From Pseudomonas gingeri (GTDB taxonomy: Bacteria; Pseudomonadota; Gammaproteobacteria; Pseudomonadales; Pseudomonadaceae): a stretch of 64,000 nt of DNA. Numbering within the stretch: the first letter of the stretch is position 1; each line of letters starts with the position of its first letter. The translations under genes were made by a program, and so were the position numbers. This document shows positions 46,363 to 55,942 of the stretch, piece by piece. The stretch spans positions 1 through 64,000 of the forward strand of contig NZ_JACAQA010000001.1 in assembly GCF_013385425.1 (NCBI RefSeq), written 5' to 3'. The notes under the pieces are model-generated. The model did not search any database, was not told the origin of the DNA, and worked only from the letters and a program-made list of their open reading frames with translations.

Positions 46363-47049
46363 ATCCTTCATCTTGAGATTCAGGCGAATACGTTTGCCTT
46401 GCAGGTCCTCCAGGCTCAGGGTTCCGCCGAGCCTGGAGGGTTTGCGATTGCCGCCGATCACCCGCCCCTGATCGTCCAGCGCATGGCAGGTGAGGACCTG
46501 GCCCGGCCCGAAGAGGGCGTCGGGGTCGGTAATCTCCCAATCGCACAAGCCCTCATACTGTTTCTCCCCCGAGCTTGGAAACCCCGACACCCCCGGTCGC
46601 AGGTTGTCGCGCACGGCAATCGAGCCGCCATGGGTAATGCTGCGGTTCAGGTTGTCAGGTCCGTAGAACGCCTCGGTCTCGAAGTCCACTTCACTCAGAT
46701 ACAGTTTGCAGTCCGGCAATTCGTAGCCCAGGGGCACCTTGAAGTCGGAGCTGCGGGGCATGTCGGCGAGGGCGGTATTGAAATGCAGCACCGGTGGTTG
46801 ATAGGGGCAGCCGGTCTGGTTGGCTTGCGGGATGTAGTGCGCGTTGGCGCGCAAGGCGATTTGCGCCGGCATCTGGGCGATCAGCAGAAAATGCGCGGCG
46901 CTGGGCTGGCCGGCCGCCTGCTTGTCCGGCGTACTGGCGGCGGTGGCGACCCAGCAGACCACCCCGAGCGCGCCGAGCAGCGGAAAAAACCACGGGTGCC
47001 GGAACACGGGTTGCGCGTGCAACTTGGGGTATTTGCGATTGAGCAACAT
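46354..47049 (-). CDS. Single-pass membrane protein of unknown function
   Basis: A 231-residue protein with a basic N-terminus, one membrane helix at about 19-38 (WFFPLLGALGVVCWVATAA) and a periplasmic domain containing four or five cysteines. I recognise no domain. It sits between azurin and nadE, and I recall a similarly placed hypothetical gene (PA4921) in P. aeruginosa, so the position appears conserved. ATG 47049 gives a sensible membrane anchor; an in-frame TTG at 47112 would add 21 residues. The spacer 47050-47161 shows nothing notable. Confidence 0.7.
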   Translation of the reverse strand: MLLNRKYPKLHAQPVFRHPWFFPLLGALGVVCWVATAASTPDKQAAGQPSAAHFLLIAQMPAQIALRANAHYIPQANQTGCPYQPPVLHFNTALADMPRSSDFKVPLGYELPDCKLYLSEVDFETEAFYGPDNLNRSITHGGSIAVRDNLRPGVSGFPSSGEKQYEGLCDWEITDPDALFGPGQVLTCHALDDQGRVIGGNRKPSRLGGTLSLEDLQGKRIRLNLKMKDQP

Positions 47050-47161
47050 CGGGTGGGGCCCTGCCAACAACAAGATGCGGCGAAGACTGCCCAGTGACCG
47101 ATGTTGCCTCAAGTGCTAGGCGGAAAAATAGACGATTCCTACGACATTCCCGCCGAATAAA

Positions 47162-47989
47162 TCACGGCGCAAATGGCATCTCGCGTTTGTGATGGGTCTT
47201 TTCGTAGGTCCGGCAGATGATGTCGAAGGCTTCCTGGCGCACCGGCTCGCCGTGCAGAAAGGCGTCGATCTCGGCATAGGTCACGCCGTGGGAGGCTTCG
47301 TCGGGTTTGCCCGGTGCCAGGTCCTCGAGGTCGGCGGTGGGGATTTTCTCCACCAGGAACTCCGGCGCGCCGAAGTGCCGGGCGATGGCCCGGACCTGGT
47401 TTTTCACCAGGCCGCTCAACGGCGCCAGGTCGCAGGCGCCGTCACCGAACTTGGTGAAGAAACCCATCACCGCTTCCGCCGCGTGGTCGGTGCCGATCAC
47501 CAGGCCATGGGCGGCGCCGGCGATGGTGTACTGCGCGACCATGCGCATGCGCGCCTTGGTATTGCCAAGGACGAAGTCCCGCGACACCGCGGCCTTGCCT
47601 TCGAAGGCGGCGACTTCGCCGGCCAGGGATTTGACCGCCGGGCCGATATTCACCGTGTGGCGTTCGTCGGGGGCGATAAAGTCCACCGAGGCCTGGGCTT
47701 CGTGTTCGTCGAACTGGGTTTCGTACGGCAGGCGCACCGCAATGAAGCGGTAATCCAGGTTGCCGGTACGTTCGCGCAGTTCACGCATGGCGCGTTGGGC
47801 CAGCAGGCCGGCGGTCAATGAGTCGACACCGCCGCTGATACCCAGCACCAGGGTCTTGAGCCCGGAGTTCAGCAGGCAATCCTGGATAAAGGTGACCCGT
47901 CGCGCGACTTCGGCTTCGAGGGCGGCCTGGTCGGCGAACGGTGGCTGGACCTTGAGCTGTTCAGCAATCTGGCGCTGTACGGCTTGCAT
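47162..47989 (-). CDS. nadE: Ammonia-dependent NAD+ synthetase NadE
   Basis: NadE amidates nicotinic acid adenine dinucleotide to NAD+ using ammonia. The PP-loop [19 protein letters not shown] is at about 47-65, and [26 protein letters not shown] is the conserved NAD-binding part. At 275 residues it lacks the glutaminase domain. AAGGAG precedes the ATG at 47989. It follows pncB by 59 bases on the same strand, so salvage (pncB) and amidation (nadE) of nicotinate are likely one operon. Confidence 0.96.
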   Translation of the reverse strand: MQAVQRQIAEQLKVQPPFADQAALEAEVARRVTFIQDCLLNSGLKTLVLGISGGVDSLTAGLLAQRAMRELRERTGNLDYRFIAVRLPYETQFDEHEAQASVDFIAPDERHTVNIGPAVKSLAGEVAAFEGKAAVSRDFVLGNTKARMRMVAQYTIAGAAHGLVIGTDHAAEAVMGFFTKFGDGACDLAPLSGLVKNQVRAIARHFGAPEFLVEKIPTADLEDLAPGKPDEASHGVTYAEIDAFLHGEPVRQEAFDIICRTYEKTHHKREMPFAP

Positions 47990-48048
47990 GATTCACTCCT
48001 TGCGGGATGGGGTCTGGAACAGGTTGATCGGTACCACTGGACGAGTTT

Positions 48049-49248
48049 CTAGCCGGGGACCTGGAACACATGGCGCAGGTAGGCCACGAAATTCGGGTCC
48101 TTGCACTGGGCCTTGCCCGGCTCGTCGGAGATCTTCGCCACGGGTTGGCCATTGCAGGCAGTCATTTTAAGCACGATGCTCATCGGTTCCACCCCTTCGA
48201 TGTCGCAGGTGAGGTTGGTGCCGATGCCGAAGCTGACATTGATCCGACCGCGCAGCGCGCGAAATATCCCCAGGGCCTTGGGCAGACTGAGGCTGTCGGA
48301 AAACACCAGGGTCTTGCTCATCGGGTCGATACCCAGCTGGTGATAACGATTGATGCATTTTTCGGCCCAGATCACCGGGTCGCCGGAATCGTGGCGCAAA
48401 CCGTCGAAGAGCTTGGCGAAGTACAGGTCGAAGTCCGTGAGGAAGGCATCGGTGGTGATGCAGTCGGTCAGGGCGATGCCGAGCAGGCCGCGGTACTCGC
48501 GGACCCAGCAGTCGAGCGCGGCGATCTGGCTGTCGATCAGCCGTGGACCGAGTTGCTGGTGGGCCATGATCCACTCGTGGGCCATGGTGCCCAGGGGCTT
48601 CATGTCGAATTCGCGCGCCAGGTGCACGTTGCTGGTGCCGACGAAGCGTCCGGGGAAGTCGTGCTTGAGCACGCTGACCACTTCTTCCTGGACCCGGTAG
48701 GAGAAGCGCCGGCGGGTGCCGAAGTCGGCGACCTGCAGTTCCGCCAGTTCATCGGGGGAGGCATTGGCGTTCAGCCAGTCGAACTTGCGGTACAGCTGTT
48801 CGCGGGCCTGGCTCAGCAGGGTTTCCTGGTAGCGGTAGCGGTTGCGCACTTCGCTGACGATGGCCAGCAGCGGCACTTCGAACAGGATCACATGCAGCCA
48901 CGGGCCGCGCAGGCGGATAAACAGCTCGCCGTTCTCGATCCCGGTGTGGATATAGCGCAGGTTGAAGCGGAACAGGCCGAGGAAGCGCAGGAAGTCCGGC
49001 TTGAGGAAGCTGATGCGTTCCAGGAAACCCAGCTGGTCGGCACTCAGGCTCAGTTCGGCGAGGCGTTCGACCTGGTAGCGGATTTCCGCCAGGTACGGGC
49101 GCAGGTCTTCACTGTTGCGGCAGCGGAAATCCCATTCGACTTCGACGTTGGGGTAGTTGTGCAGCACCGCCTGCATCATGGTCAGCTTGTAGAAGTCGGT
49201 GTCCAGCAGGTTCTGCACAATGCGATCGCCAAAGGCCTTATCGCTCAT
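48049..49248 (-). CDS. pncB: Nicotinate phosphoribosyltransferase PncB
   Basis: PncB converts nicotinate and PRPP to nicotinate mononucleotide in the Preiss-Handler salvage route. The N-terminus [20 protein letters not shown], the [11 protein letters not shown] substrate motif, the [13 protein letters not shown] region and [11 protein letters not shown] are present; length 399 is normal. The ATG at 49248 has GGAG seven bases upstream and is preferred over 49263. First gene of the pncB-nadE pair. Confidence 0.95.
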   Translation of the reverse strand: MSDKAFGDRIVQNLLDTDFYKLTMMQAVLHNYPNVEVEWDFRCRNSEDLRPYLAEIRYQVERLAELSLSADQLGFLERISFLKPDFLRFLGLFRFNLRYIHTGIENGELFIRLRGPWLHVILFEVPLLAIVSEVRNRYRYQETLLSQAREQLYRKFDWLNANASPDELAELQVADFGTRRRFSYRVQEEVVSVLKHDFPGRFVGTSNVHLAREFDMKPLGTMAHEWIMAHQQLGPRLIDSQIAALDCWVREYRGLLGIALTDCITTDAFLTDFDLYFAKLFDGLRHDSGDPVIWAEKCINRYHQLGIDPMSKTLVFSDSLSLPKALGIFRALRGRINVSFGIGTNLTCDIEGVEPMSIVLKMTACNGQPVAKISDEPGKAQCKDPNFVAYLRHVFQVPG

Positions 49249-49365
49249 AACGGGTATCTCCATGCCGGTCGCGCGTTACAGCGGCGTCCTGGCAGTTCTT
49301 GAATGAAGACCGCTAGTGGCGCATATCCGTTGGCGGTTTTACCAGCGATTTTTGTTGCGGGTGCC

Positions 49366-49467
49366 GGCCTCTTCGCGGGCAAGCTCCGCTCCCACAGGTT
49401 CCCGGTCGTGCGCAGAACTCAGGTACGACTCGAGACTGTGGGAGCGGAGCTTGCCCGCGAAGAGGCC
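49366..49467. repeat. REPIN
   Basis: Arms 49366-49397 and 49436-49467 are perfect 32-base inverted copies containing CTTCGCGGGCAAGCTCCGCT, with a 38-base loop. Nearly the same arms as the REPIN at 16743-16847. It separates pncB from the LysR gene. Confidence 0.9.
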
Positions 49468-49488
49468 CGAGAGGGCAGCGCAATACCC

Positions 49489-50394
49489 TCAAGGTTGCAC
49501 GGAACTGTCGATCTGCTCCAGCATCCAACTGACAAAATCCCGCACCTTCGGCACCTCCGCCGAATGCTCCGGGTAGGCCAGGTAATAGGCGTCGTGGTTG
49601 GGCATCGCATGGGGCCAGGCGAGCACCAGCTTGCCCTCCATCAGTTCCTCCTCCACCAGGAACCTGGGCAGCAAGGCTACGCCGCAGCCGACCTGGGCCG
49701 CCCGGATACACATATAGAAGGTCTCGAAACGCGGCCCGTGGTAACTGTGTTCGGTGTGATACCCCTGGCTGTCGAACCAGTCGTGCCAGGCCTGGGGCCG
49801 CGAGGCGTTCTGCAGCAGGACCAGCTCGCTCAACTGCGTCGGATCGCTGAAGGGCTTCTCCGGCAGGCAGCCCGGCGCGCACACCGCCACCAGCTCTTCA
49901 CCGAACAGCTTCACGCACTCGGTGCCCGGCCGCGAACCCTGGCCGAAATAGAACGCCAGGTCGCTGCGGCCCTGCAGCAGGTCGTCGGCTTCCTGTTCGT
50001 TGCACAGGTCCAGGTGGATATGCGGGTGACGCAGGCGCCAGCCCTTGAGCCGCGGCACCAGCCAGCGGGCGCCGAAGGTCGAGGGCGTGGATACCCGCAG
50101 GACTTCGGTTTCACCGCCGTAGGAACGCAGGTAGTGGGTCGACATCTCCACCTGTGTCAGGATTTTTCGGACTTCCACCAGGTACAGATCCCCGGCCGGC
50201 GTCAGTTGCAGGCGTCGCCGTACCCGGCGAAACAGCAGGTGCTGCAACAGTTCTTCCAGCTGCGCGACCTGTTTGCTCACGGCACTCTGGGTCAGGTTCA
50301 GCTCTTCCGCCGCGCGGGTGAAGCTCAGGTGGCGGGTGACGGCTTCGAAACATTGCAGGGCCGTGATCGAAGGCAGGTATCTTTTATTCAGCAT
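49489..50394 (-). CDS. LysR-type transcriptional regulator, probable regulator of amaBA
   Basis: A 301-residue LysR protein with an N-terminal winged helix (ALQCFEAVTRHLSFTRAAEEL followed by NLTQSAVSKQVAQLEE) and a C-terminal periplasmic-binding-like effector domain. It diverges from amaB across 164 bases, the usual arrangement for a LysR regulator and its target. I recall a LysR gene in the same place in P. putida and P. aeruginosa. The effector may be a lysine or pipecolate catabolite (inference). ATG 50394 fits other LysR starts; ATG 50427 would add 11 residues but has no ribosome site. Confidence 0.88.
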   Translation of the reverse strand: MLNKRYLPSITALQCFEAVTRHLSFTRAAEELNLTQSAVSKQVAQLEELLQHLLFRRVRRRLQLTPAGDLYLVEVRKILTQVEMSTHYLRSYGGETEVLRVSTPSTFGARWLVPRLKGWRLRHPHIHLDLCNEQEADDLLQGRSDLAFYFGQGSRPGTECVKLFGEELVAVCAPGCLPEKPFSDPTQLSELVLLQNASRPQAWHDWFDSQGYHTEHSYHGPRFETFYMCIRAAQVGCGVALLPRFLVEEELMEGKLVLAWPHAMPNHDAYYLAYPEHSAEVPKVRDFVSWMLEQIDSSVQP

Positions 50395-50558
50395 GGACGG
50401 GCCTTTTTCTTCTGTCTTGCGCTGCATGAATAAATGGAATGATATCTCGCCTAATCGTCGTTTGTTGGCAAAGCTGAAGGCCGCTACAACTGAAGGTCTG
50501 AATCGTCGTGTTGTTTTCGACGCAAGCGTTCCGTTTTTCGCCTACAGGAGTGACCCCC

Positions 50559-52049
50559 ATGGTTGCCGCATTGCTTGATCGTCTTGGTGTGGACCCGGCG
50601 CTGTATCAACAGGGCAAACAGCCCGTGCATTCGCCCATCGACGGCAGCCGCATCGCCGGCGTGAACTGGGAGGGCGCGGCTGAGGTCGAGCAGCAGGTCA
50701 GCCGTGCCGAGCACGCCTTCGACGCCTGGCGCAAGGTGCCGGCGCCGCGCCGTGGCGAGCTGGTGCGCCAGTTCGGTGAAGTGCTGCGCGAATTCAAGGC
50801 CGACCTCGGTGAGCTGGTTTCCTGGGAAGCCGGCAAGATCACCCAGGAAGGCCTGGGTGAAGTGCAGGAAATGATCGATATCTGCGACTTCGCCGTGGGC
50901 CTGTCGCGCCAGCTGTACGGCTTGACCATCGCCTCCGAGCGTCCGGGCCACCATATGCGTGAGTCCTGGCATCCCCTGGGTGTGGTCGGCGTGATCAGCG
51001 CCTTCAACTTCCCGGTCGCGGTCTGGGCCTGGAACACCACCCTGGCGCTGGTGTGCGGCAACTCGGTGATCTGGAAACCTTCGGAAAAGACCCCGCTGAC
51101 CGCGCTGGCCTGCCAGGCCCTGTTCGAGCGTGTACTGAAGAACTTCAGCGATGCGCCCGAGTACCTGAGCCAGGTGATCATCGGTGGTCGCGACGCCGGT
51201 GCCGCCCTGGTCGATGACCCGCGTGTGGCGCTGATCAGCGCTACCGGCAGCACCCGCATGGGCCGTGAAGTGGCGCCGAAAGTGGCCGCGCGCTTTGCCC
51301 GCAGCATTCTCGAACTGGGCGGTAACAACGCCATGATCCTCGGCCCAAGCGCCGACCTGGACATGGCCGTACGGGCGATTCTGTTCAGCGCCGTCGGCAC
51401 CGCCGGCCAGCGCTGCACCAGCTTGCGGCGTCTGATTGCCCATGAATCGGTCAAGGCGGAAATCGTCACCCGTTTGAAAGCGGCCTATTCCAAGGTCCGT
51501 ATCGGTCATCCGCTGGAAGGCAACCTGGTCGGCCCGCTGATCGACAAGCAAAGCTTCGAGAACATGCAGGACGCCCTGGAGCAGGCCCTGAGCGAAGGCG
51601 GCCGGGTGTTCGGCGGCGAGCGCCAGTTGCAGGACACATTCCCGAATGCCTATTACGTGTCGCCGGCCATCGTCGAGATGCCGGAGCAGAGCGAAGTGGT
51701 CTGCCACGAAACCTTTGCCCCGATTCTCTACGTGATCGGTTACACGGAGTTCGCCGAAGCCCTGCGTTTGAACAATGCGGTGCCACAAGGCCTGTCTTCG
51801 TGCATCTTCACCACCGATGTGCGCGAGGCTGAGCAGTTCATGTCGGCGGTGGGCAGCGACTGCGGCATTGCCAACGTCAACATCGGCCCGAGCGGTGCGG
51901 AGATCGGCGGCGCCTTTGGCGGCGAGAAGGAAACCGGTGGTGGTCGCGAGTCGGGTTCGGACGCCTGGCGCGGTTACATGCGCCGCCAGACCAATACCGT
52001 GAACTACTCGCTGGAATTGCCGCTGGCCCAGGGCATTACCTTCGACTGA
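50559..52049 (+). CDS. amaB: L-piperidine-6-carboxylate (aminoadipate semialdehyde) dehydrogenase AmaB
   Basis: An NAD-dependent aldehyde dehydrogenase of 496 residues that oxidises L-aminoadipate-6-semialdehyde/piperideine-6-carboxylate to L-2-aminoadipate in lysine catabolism. Motifs: SAFNFPVAVWAWN, the LELGGNNAMIL segment with the catalytic Glu and the active-site Cys in GTAGQRCTSLRRL. The sequence is of the ALDH7-like type, as in P. putida AmaB. The ATG at 50559 has AGGAG nine bases upstream. amaA follows after 25 bases. Confidence 0.92.
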   Translation: MVAALLDRLGVDPALYQQGKQPVHSPIDGSRIAGVNWEGAAEVEQQVSRAEHAFDAWRKVPAPRRGELVRQFGEVLREFKADLGELVSWEAGKITQEGLGEVQEMIDICDFAVGLSRQLYGLTIASERPGHHMRESWHPLGVVGVISAFNFPVAVWAWNTTLALVCGNSVIWKPSEKTPLTALACQALFERVLKNFSDAPEYLSQVIIGGRDAGAALVDDPRVALISATGSTRMGREVAPKVAARFARSILELGGNNAMILGPSADLDMAVRAILFSAVGTAGQRCTSLRRLIAHESVKAEIVTRLKAAYSKVRIGHPLEGNLVGPLIDKQSFENMQDALEQALSEGGRVFGGERQLQDTFPNAYYVSPAIVEMPEQSEVVCHETFAPILYVIGYTEFAEALRLNNAVPQGLSSCIFTTDVREAEQFMSAVGSDCGIANVNIGPSGAEIGGAFGGEKETGGGRESGSDAWRGYMRRQTNTVNYSLELPLAQGITFD

Positions 52050-52074
52050 CGGGTTTCATTTTCGGAGTCTGGCA

Positions 52075-53358
52075 ATGCCGTTACGTGAAGAATGTCTATG
52101 GGAAACACTGACGCCGCAGCGGCCTGAAGCACCGTCCTTCAAGGGCGAGTTGAAGGTCGATGTCTGCGTGATCGGCGCCGGTATCACCGGGCTCTCGGCC
52201 GCGATTCACCTGCGTGAACAAGGCAAGAGCGTCTGCGTGCTGGAAGCCCATCGTACCGGCCACGGCGGTTCCGGACGCAATGTGGGGCTGGTCAATGCCG
52301 GGATGTGGATTCCCCCGGACGAGATCGAGGCCGGTTTCGGCGAAGCGGTGGGCAGCCAGCTCAACCGCATGTTGGGGGCGGCGCCGGCCCTGGTCTTCAG
52401 CCTGGTGGACAAGCATGGCATCGATTGCCAACTGCGCCGCGAAGGCACCTTGCACATGGCCCACAACGCCAAGGGCGAGGCCGATCTGCGCAGCCGTGAA
52501 GCGCAGTGGAAACGTCGTGGCGCACCGGTGGAGCTGCTGACCGGCAAGGATTGCGAAATCGCCACCGGCACCCAGAAAATCGGCGCCGCCTTGCTCGACC
52601 GGCGCGCCGGCACCCTCAATCCCATGGCCTATACCTCGGGCCTGGCCAAGGCCGCGTCGCGGCTGGGGGCGCAGTTGTTCGACCATTCCCCGGTCACCCG
52701 CCTGGAACGCCAGGGCCAGCGCTGGTCGGTGCAGACCGCCGAGGGCGCGGTCAGCGCCGAACAGGTGGTGATGGCCTCCAATGCCTACACCGAAGGCGAA
52801 TGGACCGAACTGCGGCGCAACTTCTTTCCGGGCTACTACTACCAGGTCGCTTCCAGCCCATTGACCGAAGAAGCCGCTCGGCAGATTCTGCCGGGCGGGC
52901 AGGGCTCCTGGGATACCCGCCAGGTGCTCAGCAGCATTCGCCGCGATGCCGACGGTCGCCTGTTGCTGGGCAGCCTGGGCAACGGCAACCAGAAACCGGC
53001 GTGGTTCCTGCGGGCCTGGGCCGACCGCGTGCAACAGCACTATTTCCCCTACCTGAAAAAGGTCGACTGGGAATGCACCTGGACCGGTTGTATCGCCTTT
53101 ACCCCCGACCATCTGATGCGCCTGTTCGAACCGGCGCCCGGTTTAGTGGCAGTCACCGGCTACAACGGGCGTGGGGTGACCACGGGGACGGTGGTCGGCA
53201 AGGCGTTCGCCGATTACCTGTGTAACGGAAATCCTCAGGCCCTGCCGATTCCCTTTGCGCCCATGCGGCCGATACCGGCGGTGGGCCTTCGCAGTGGTCT
53301 CTACGAGGCTGGCTTTTCGCTGTATCACGCGGGCCAGTGCCTGCGGATTGTCATTTGA
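52075..53358 (+). CDS. amaA: L-pipecolate oxidase AmaA (FAD-dependent)
   Basis: An FAD-dependent oxidoreductase of the DAO family, 427 residues, that oxidises L-pipecolate to piperideine-6-carboxylate, the substrate of AmaB. The dinucleotide-binding motif VCVIGAGITGLSAAIHLREQGKSV lies at about 33-56, and VTGYNGRGVTTGTVVGKAFADYL near the C-terminus closes the FAD site. Order amaB-amaA and sequence type match P. putida. Together with the LysR gene this forms the lower D-lysine/L-pipecolate route. Confidence 0.9.
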   Translation: MPLREECLWETLTPQRPEAPSFKGELKVDVCVIGAGITGLSAAIHLREQGKSVCVLEAHRTGHGGSGRNVGLVNAGMWIPPDEIEAGFGEAVGSQLNRMLGAAPALVFSLVDKHGIDCQLRREGTLHMAHNAKGEADLRSREAQWKRRGAPVELLTGKDCEIATGTQKIGAALLDRRAGTLNPMAYTSGLAKAASRLGAQLFDHSPVTRLERQGQRWSVQTAEGAVSAEQVVMASNAYTEGEWTELRRNFFPGYYYQVASSPLTEEAARQILPGGQGSWDTRQVLSSIRRDADGRLLLGSLGNGNQKPAWFLRAWADRVQQHYFPYLKKVDWECTWTGCIAFTPDHLMRLFEPAPGLVAVTGYNGRGVTTGTVVGKAFADYLCNGNPQALPIPFAPMRPIPAVGLRSGLYEAGFSLYHAGQCLRIVI

Positions 53359-53361
53359 AAC

Positions 53362-53394
53362 AACAAAAAATGCCGAATCGGACGGCGCTTTTGT
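53362..53394 (+). terminator. Probable terminator after amaA
   Basis: ACAAAA..ATGCCG and CGGCGC..TTTTGT form an interrupted stem around AATCGGA, ending in a T-run, a few bases after the amaA stop. Confidence 0.55.
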
Positions 53395-53415
53395 TCGAGA
53401 CGGCTAGCCTGTAAT

Positions 53416-53441
53416 GGTGCGCGATGTAGCAGTCGCGCACC
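53416..53441. repeat. Perfect 9-bp inverted repeat upstream of the transporter operon
   Basis: GGTGCGCGA and TCGCGCACC flank an 8-base spacer. It could be an operator for a dimeric regulator or an RNA hairpin; no T-run follows. Confidence 0.6.
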
Positions 53442-53479
53442 GCGAGTGTGCACTTCGGTGACGCACGTTGTTACAGGGT

Positions 53480-53578
53480 GGTTGCACGCCCTTCGGCGCC
53501 ATGGTTGCAATAGTGGCACCGCTGGGTTGCACCTTTTTTCTTGAAAGGTTCCACCTTCCGCGGTTTAGACGGTTGCAC
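53480..53578 (+). promoter_or_regulatory. Array of four GGTTGCA(C/A) repeats, candidate enhancer of a sigma-54 promoter
   Basis: GGTTGCAC or GGTTGCAA occurs at 53480, 53503, 53525 and 53571, all in the same orientation, 23, 22 and 46 bases apart, that is about two or four helical turns. The 53516-53530 segment GCACC-GCTGG-GTTGC is also a 9/10 match to the NtrC consensus, and TGTTAC (a CbrB half-site-like sequence) lies at 53469. The array sits 75-170 bases upstream of the -24/-12 motif. Confidence 0.5.
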
Positions 53579-53650
53579 GCCCAGTTAAAAAGGGCCCGAA
53601 ACAGTCCATAAAACAATAAGACAGCGACTTTTTGCAGAACAAAAAACCTA

Positions 53651-53665
53651 TGGCACGCCCCTTGC
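53651..53665 (+). promoter_or_regulatory. Sigma-54 (-24/-12) promoter of the branched-chain-type ABC transporter
   Basis: TGGCAC-GCCCC-TTGC is a full match to TGGCAC-N5-TTGC, with GG and GC ten bases apart. It ends 55 bases before the ATG of the binding-protein gene. Confidence 0.85.
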
Positions 53666-53720
53666 TCTGAGCATTCATTGAAGTCGCAGTGCCAACTAAA
53701 AAACCTTGGAGCACCACCTC

Positions 53721-54854
53721 ATGTCCCAGACGTTTTACAAGAAAGGCTTTGTAGCCCTCGCAGTGGCTGCTGCGTTGGGTGTTTCTGCGTTTGCTCAGGC
53801 TGATGTCAAGATCGGCGTGGCGGGTCCGATGACCGGTGCCAACGCTTCTTTCGGCGAGCAGTACATGAAAGGTGCGCAAGCGGCGGCGGATGCGATCAAC
53901 GCGGCCGGTGGCGTCAACGGCGAAAAAATCGTCCTGGTCAAGGGCGATGATGCTTGCGAGCCAAAACAGGCGGTAACGGTCGCCAAGGACCTGAGCAACC
54001 AGAAAGTCGCCGGCGTCGTCGGGCACTTCTGTTCCTCTTCCACCATCCCGGCTTCGGAGATCTACGACGAAGCGGGCATCATCGCGATCACCCCGGGCTC
54101 TACCAACCCTCAGGTGACCGAGCGCGGTCTGGGTGCGATGTTCCGTATGTGTGGTCGTGACGACCAGCAGGGCATCGTGGCCGGCAACTACATCGTCGAC
54201 GTGCTCAAGGGCAAGAAAGTCGCGGTCATCCACGACAAGGACACCTATGGCCAAGGCCTGGCGGATGCCACCAAGGCCCAGTTGATCAAGCGCGGTGTGA
54301 CTCCGGTTATCTACGAAGGCCTGACCCGTGGCGAGAAGGACTTCAGCGCCCTGGTGACCAAGATCCGTGCCGCCGGTGCCGACGTCGTCTACTTCGGCGG
54401 CCTGCACCCGGAAGCCGGTCCGCTGGTCAAGCAACTGCGCACTGAAGGCTTGAAAGACGTCAAGTTCATGTCTGACGACGGTATCGTCACCGACGAACTG
54501 GTGACCACTGCCGGTGGTCCGCAATACGTCGACGGTGTACTCATGACCTTCGGCGCCGACCCACGTCTGCTGCCGGACAGCAAGGCGGTCGTTGACCAGT
54601 TCCGCAAGTCGGGCTACGAGCCGGAAGGTTACACCCTCTATGCCTACGCCTCGGTACAGACCCTGGCCGCGGCTTTCAACGGCGCCAAGTCCAACAAGGG
54701 CGAAGAGGCGGCCAAGTGGCTGAAAGCACACCCGGTCAAGACCGTGATGGGCGAGAAGACCTGGGACGCCAAGGGCGACCTGAAAATCTCCGACTACGTG
54801 GTTTACCAGTGGGACGCGAGCGGCAAATACCATCAGCTGGAAAAACAGAAGTGA
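53721..54854 (+). CDS. Branched-chain amino acid (HAAT family) ABC transporter substrate-binding protein
   Basis: A periplasmic binding protein of 377 residues (LivK/BraC type). A signal peptide of about 27 residues (FYKKGFVALAVAAALGVSAFAQA) is followed by DVKIGVAGPMTGANASFGEQ. The ligand region contains VVGHFCSSSTIPASEIY and ITPGSTNP, as in Leu/Ile/Val-binding proteins. GGAG lies nine bases before the ATG at 53721. It leads an operon with two permeases and two ATPases, driven by the sigma-54 promoter. Adjacency to amaBA suggests that lysine-derived or other amino acids could be substrates; this is inference. P. aeruginosa braC is a related but clearly different sequence. Confidence 0.92.
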   Translation: MSQTFYKKGFVALAVAAALGVSAFAQADVKIGVAGPMTGANASFGEQYMKGAQAAADAINAAGGVNGEKIVLVKGDDACEPKQAVTVAKDLSNQKVAGVVGHFCSSSTIPASEIYDEAGIIAITPGSTNPQVTERGLGAMFRMCGRDDQQGIVAGNYIVDVLKGKKVAVIHDKDTYGQGLADATKAQLIKRGVTPVIYEGLTRGEKDFSALVTKIRAAGADVVYFGGLHPEAGPLVKQLRTEGLKDVKFMSDDGIVTDELVTTAGGPQYVDGVLMTFGADPRLLPDSKAVVDQFRKSGYEPEGYTLYAYASVQTLAAAFNGAKSNKGEEAAKWLKAHPVKTVMGEKTWDAKGDLKISDYVVYQWDASGKYHQLEKQK

Positions 54855-54870
54855 CATGAAGGCCTGACCC

Positions 54871-54893
54871 GGCTGGCGCCCCGTGCGCCAGCC
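54871..54893 (+). other. GC-rich hairpin between binding-protein and permease genes
   Basis: GGCTGGCG and CGCCAGCC pair perfectly around a 7-base loop, 16 bases after the binding-protein stop in a 170-base spacer. Such a structure can protect the upstream mRNA or attenuate readthrough so that binding protein exceeds permease. Confidence 0.6.
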
Positions 54894-55024
54894 AGTCGCC
54901 ACGCGTGTCCGTGCAGTACCTGTCTTTTCTCGTAGAGCTGCACATGGCTGTGCTGCGACGGTGGTTGAACCCCGGCCGTCGCGGTGCGCTTCTGTGCAGT
55001 CTCTCAAATGCGTGAGATTGCGTT

Positions 55025-55939
<915 letters not shown>

Positions 55940-55942
55940 GCA

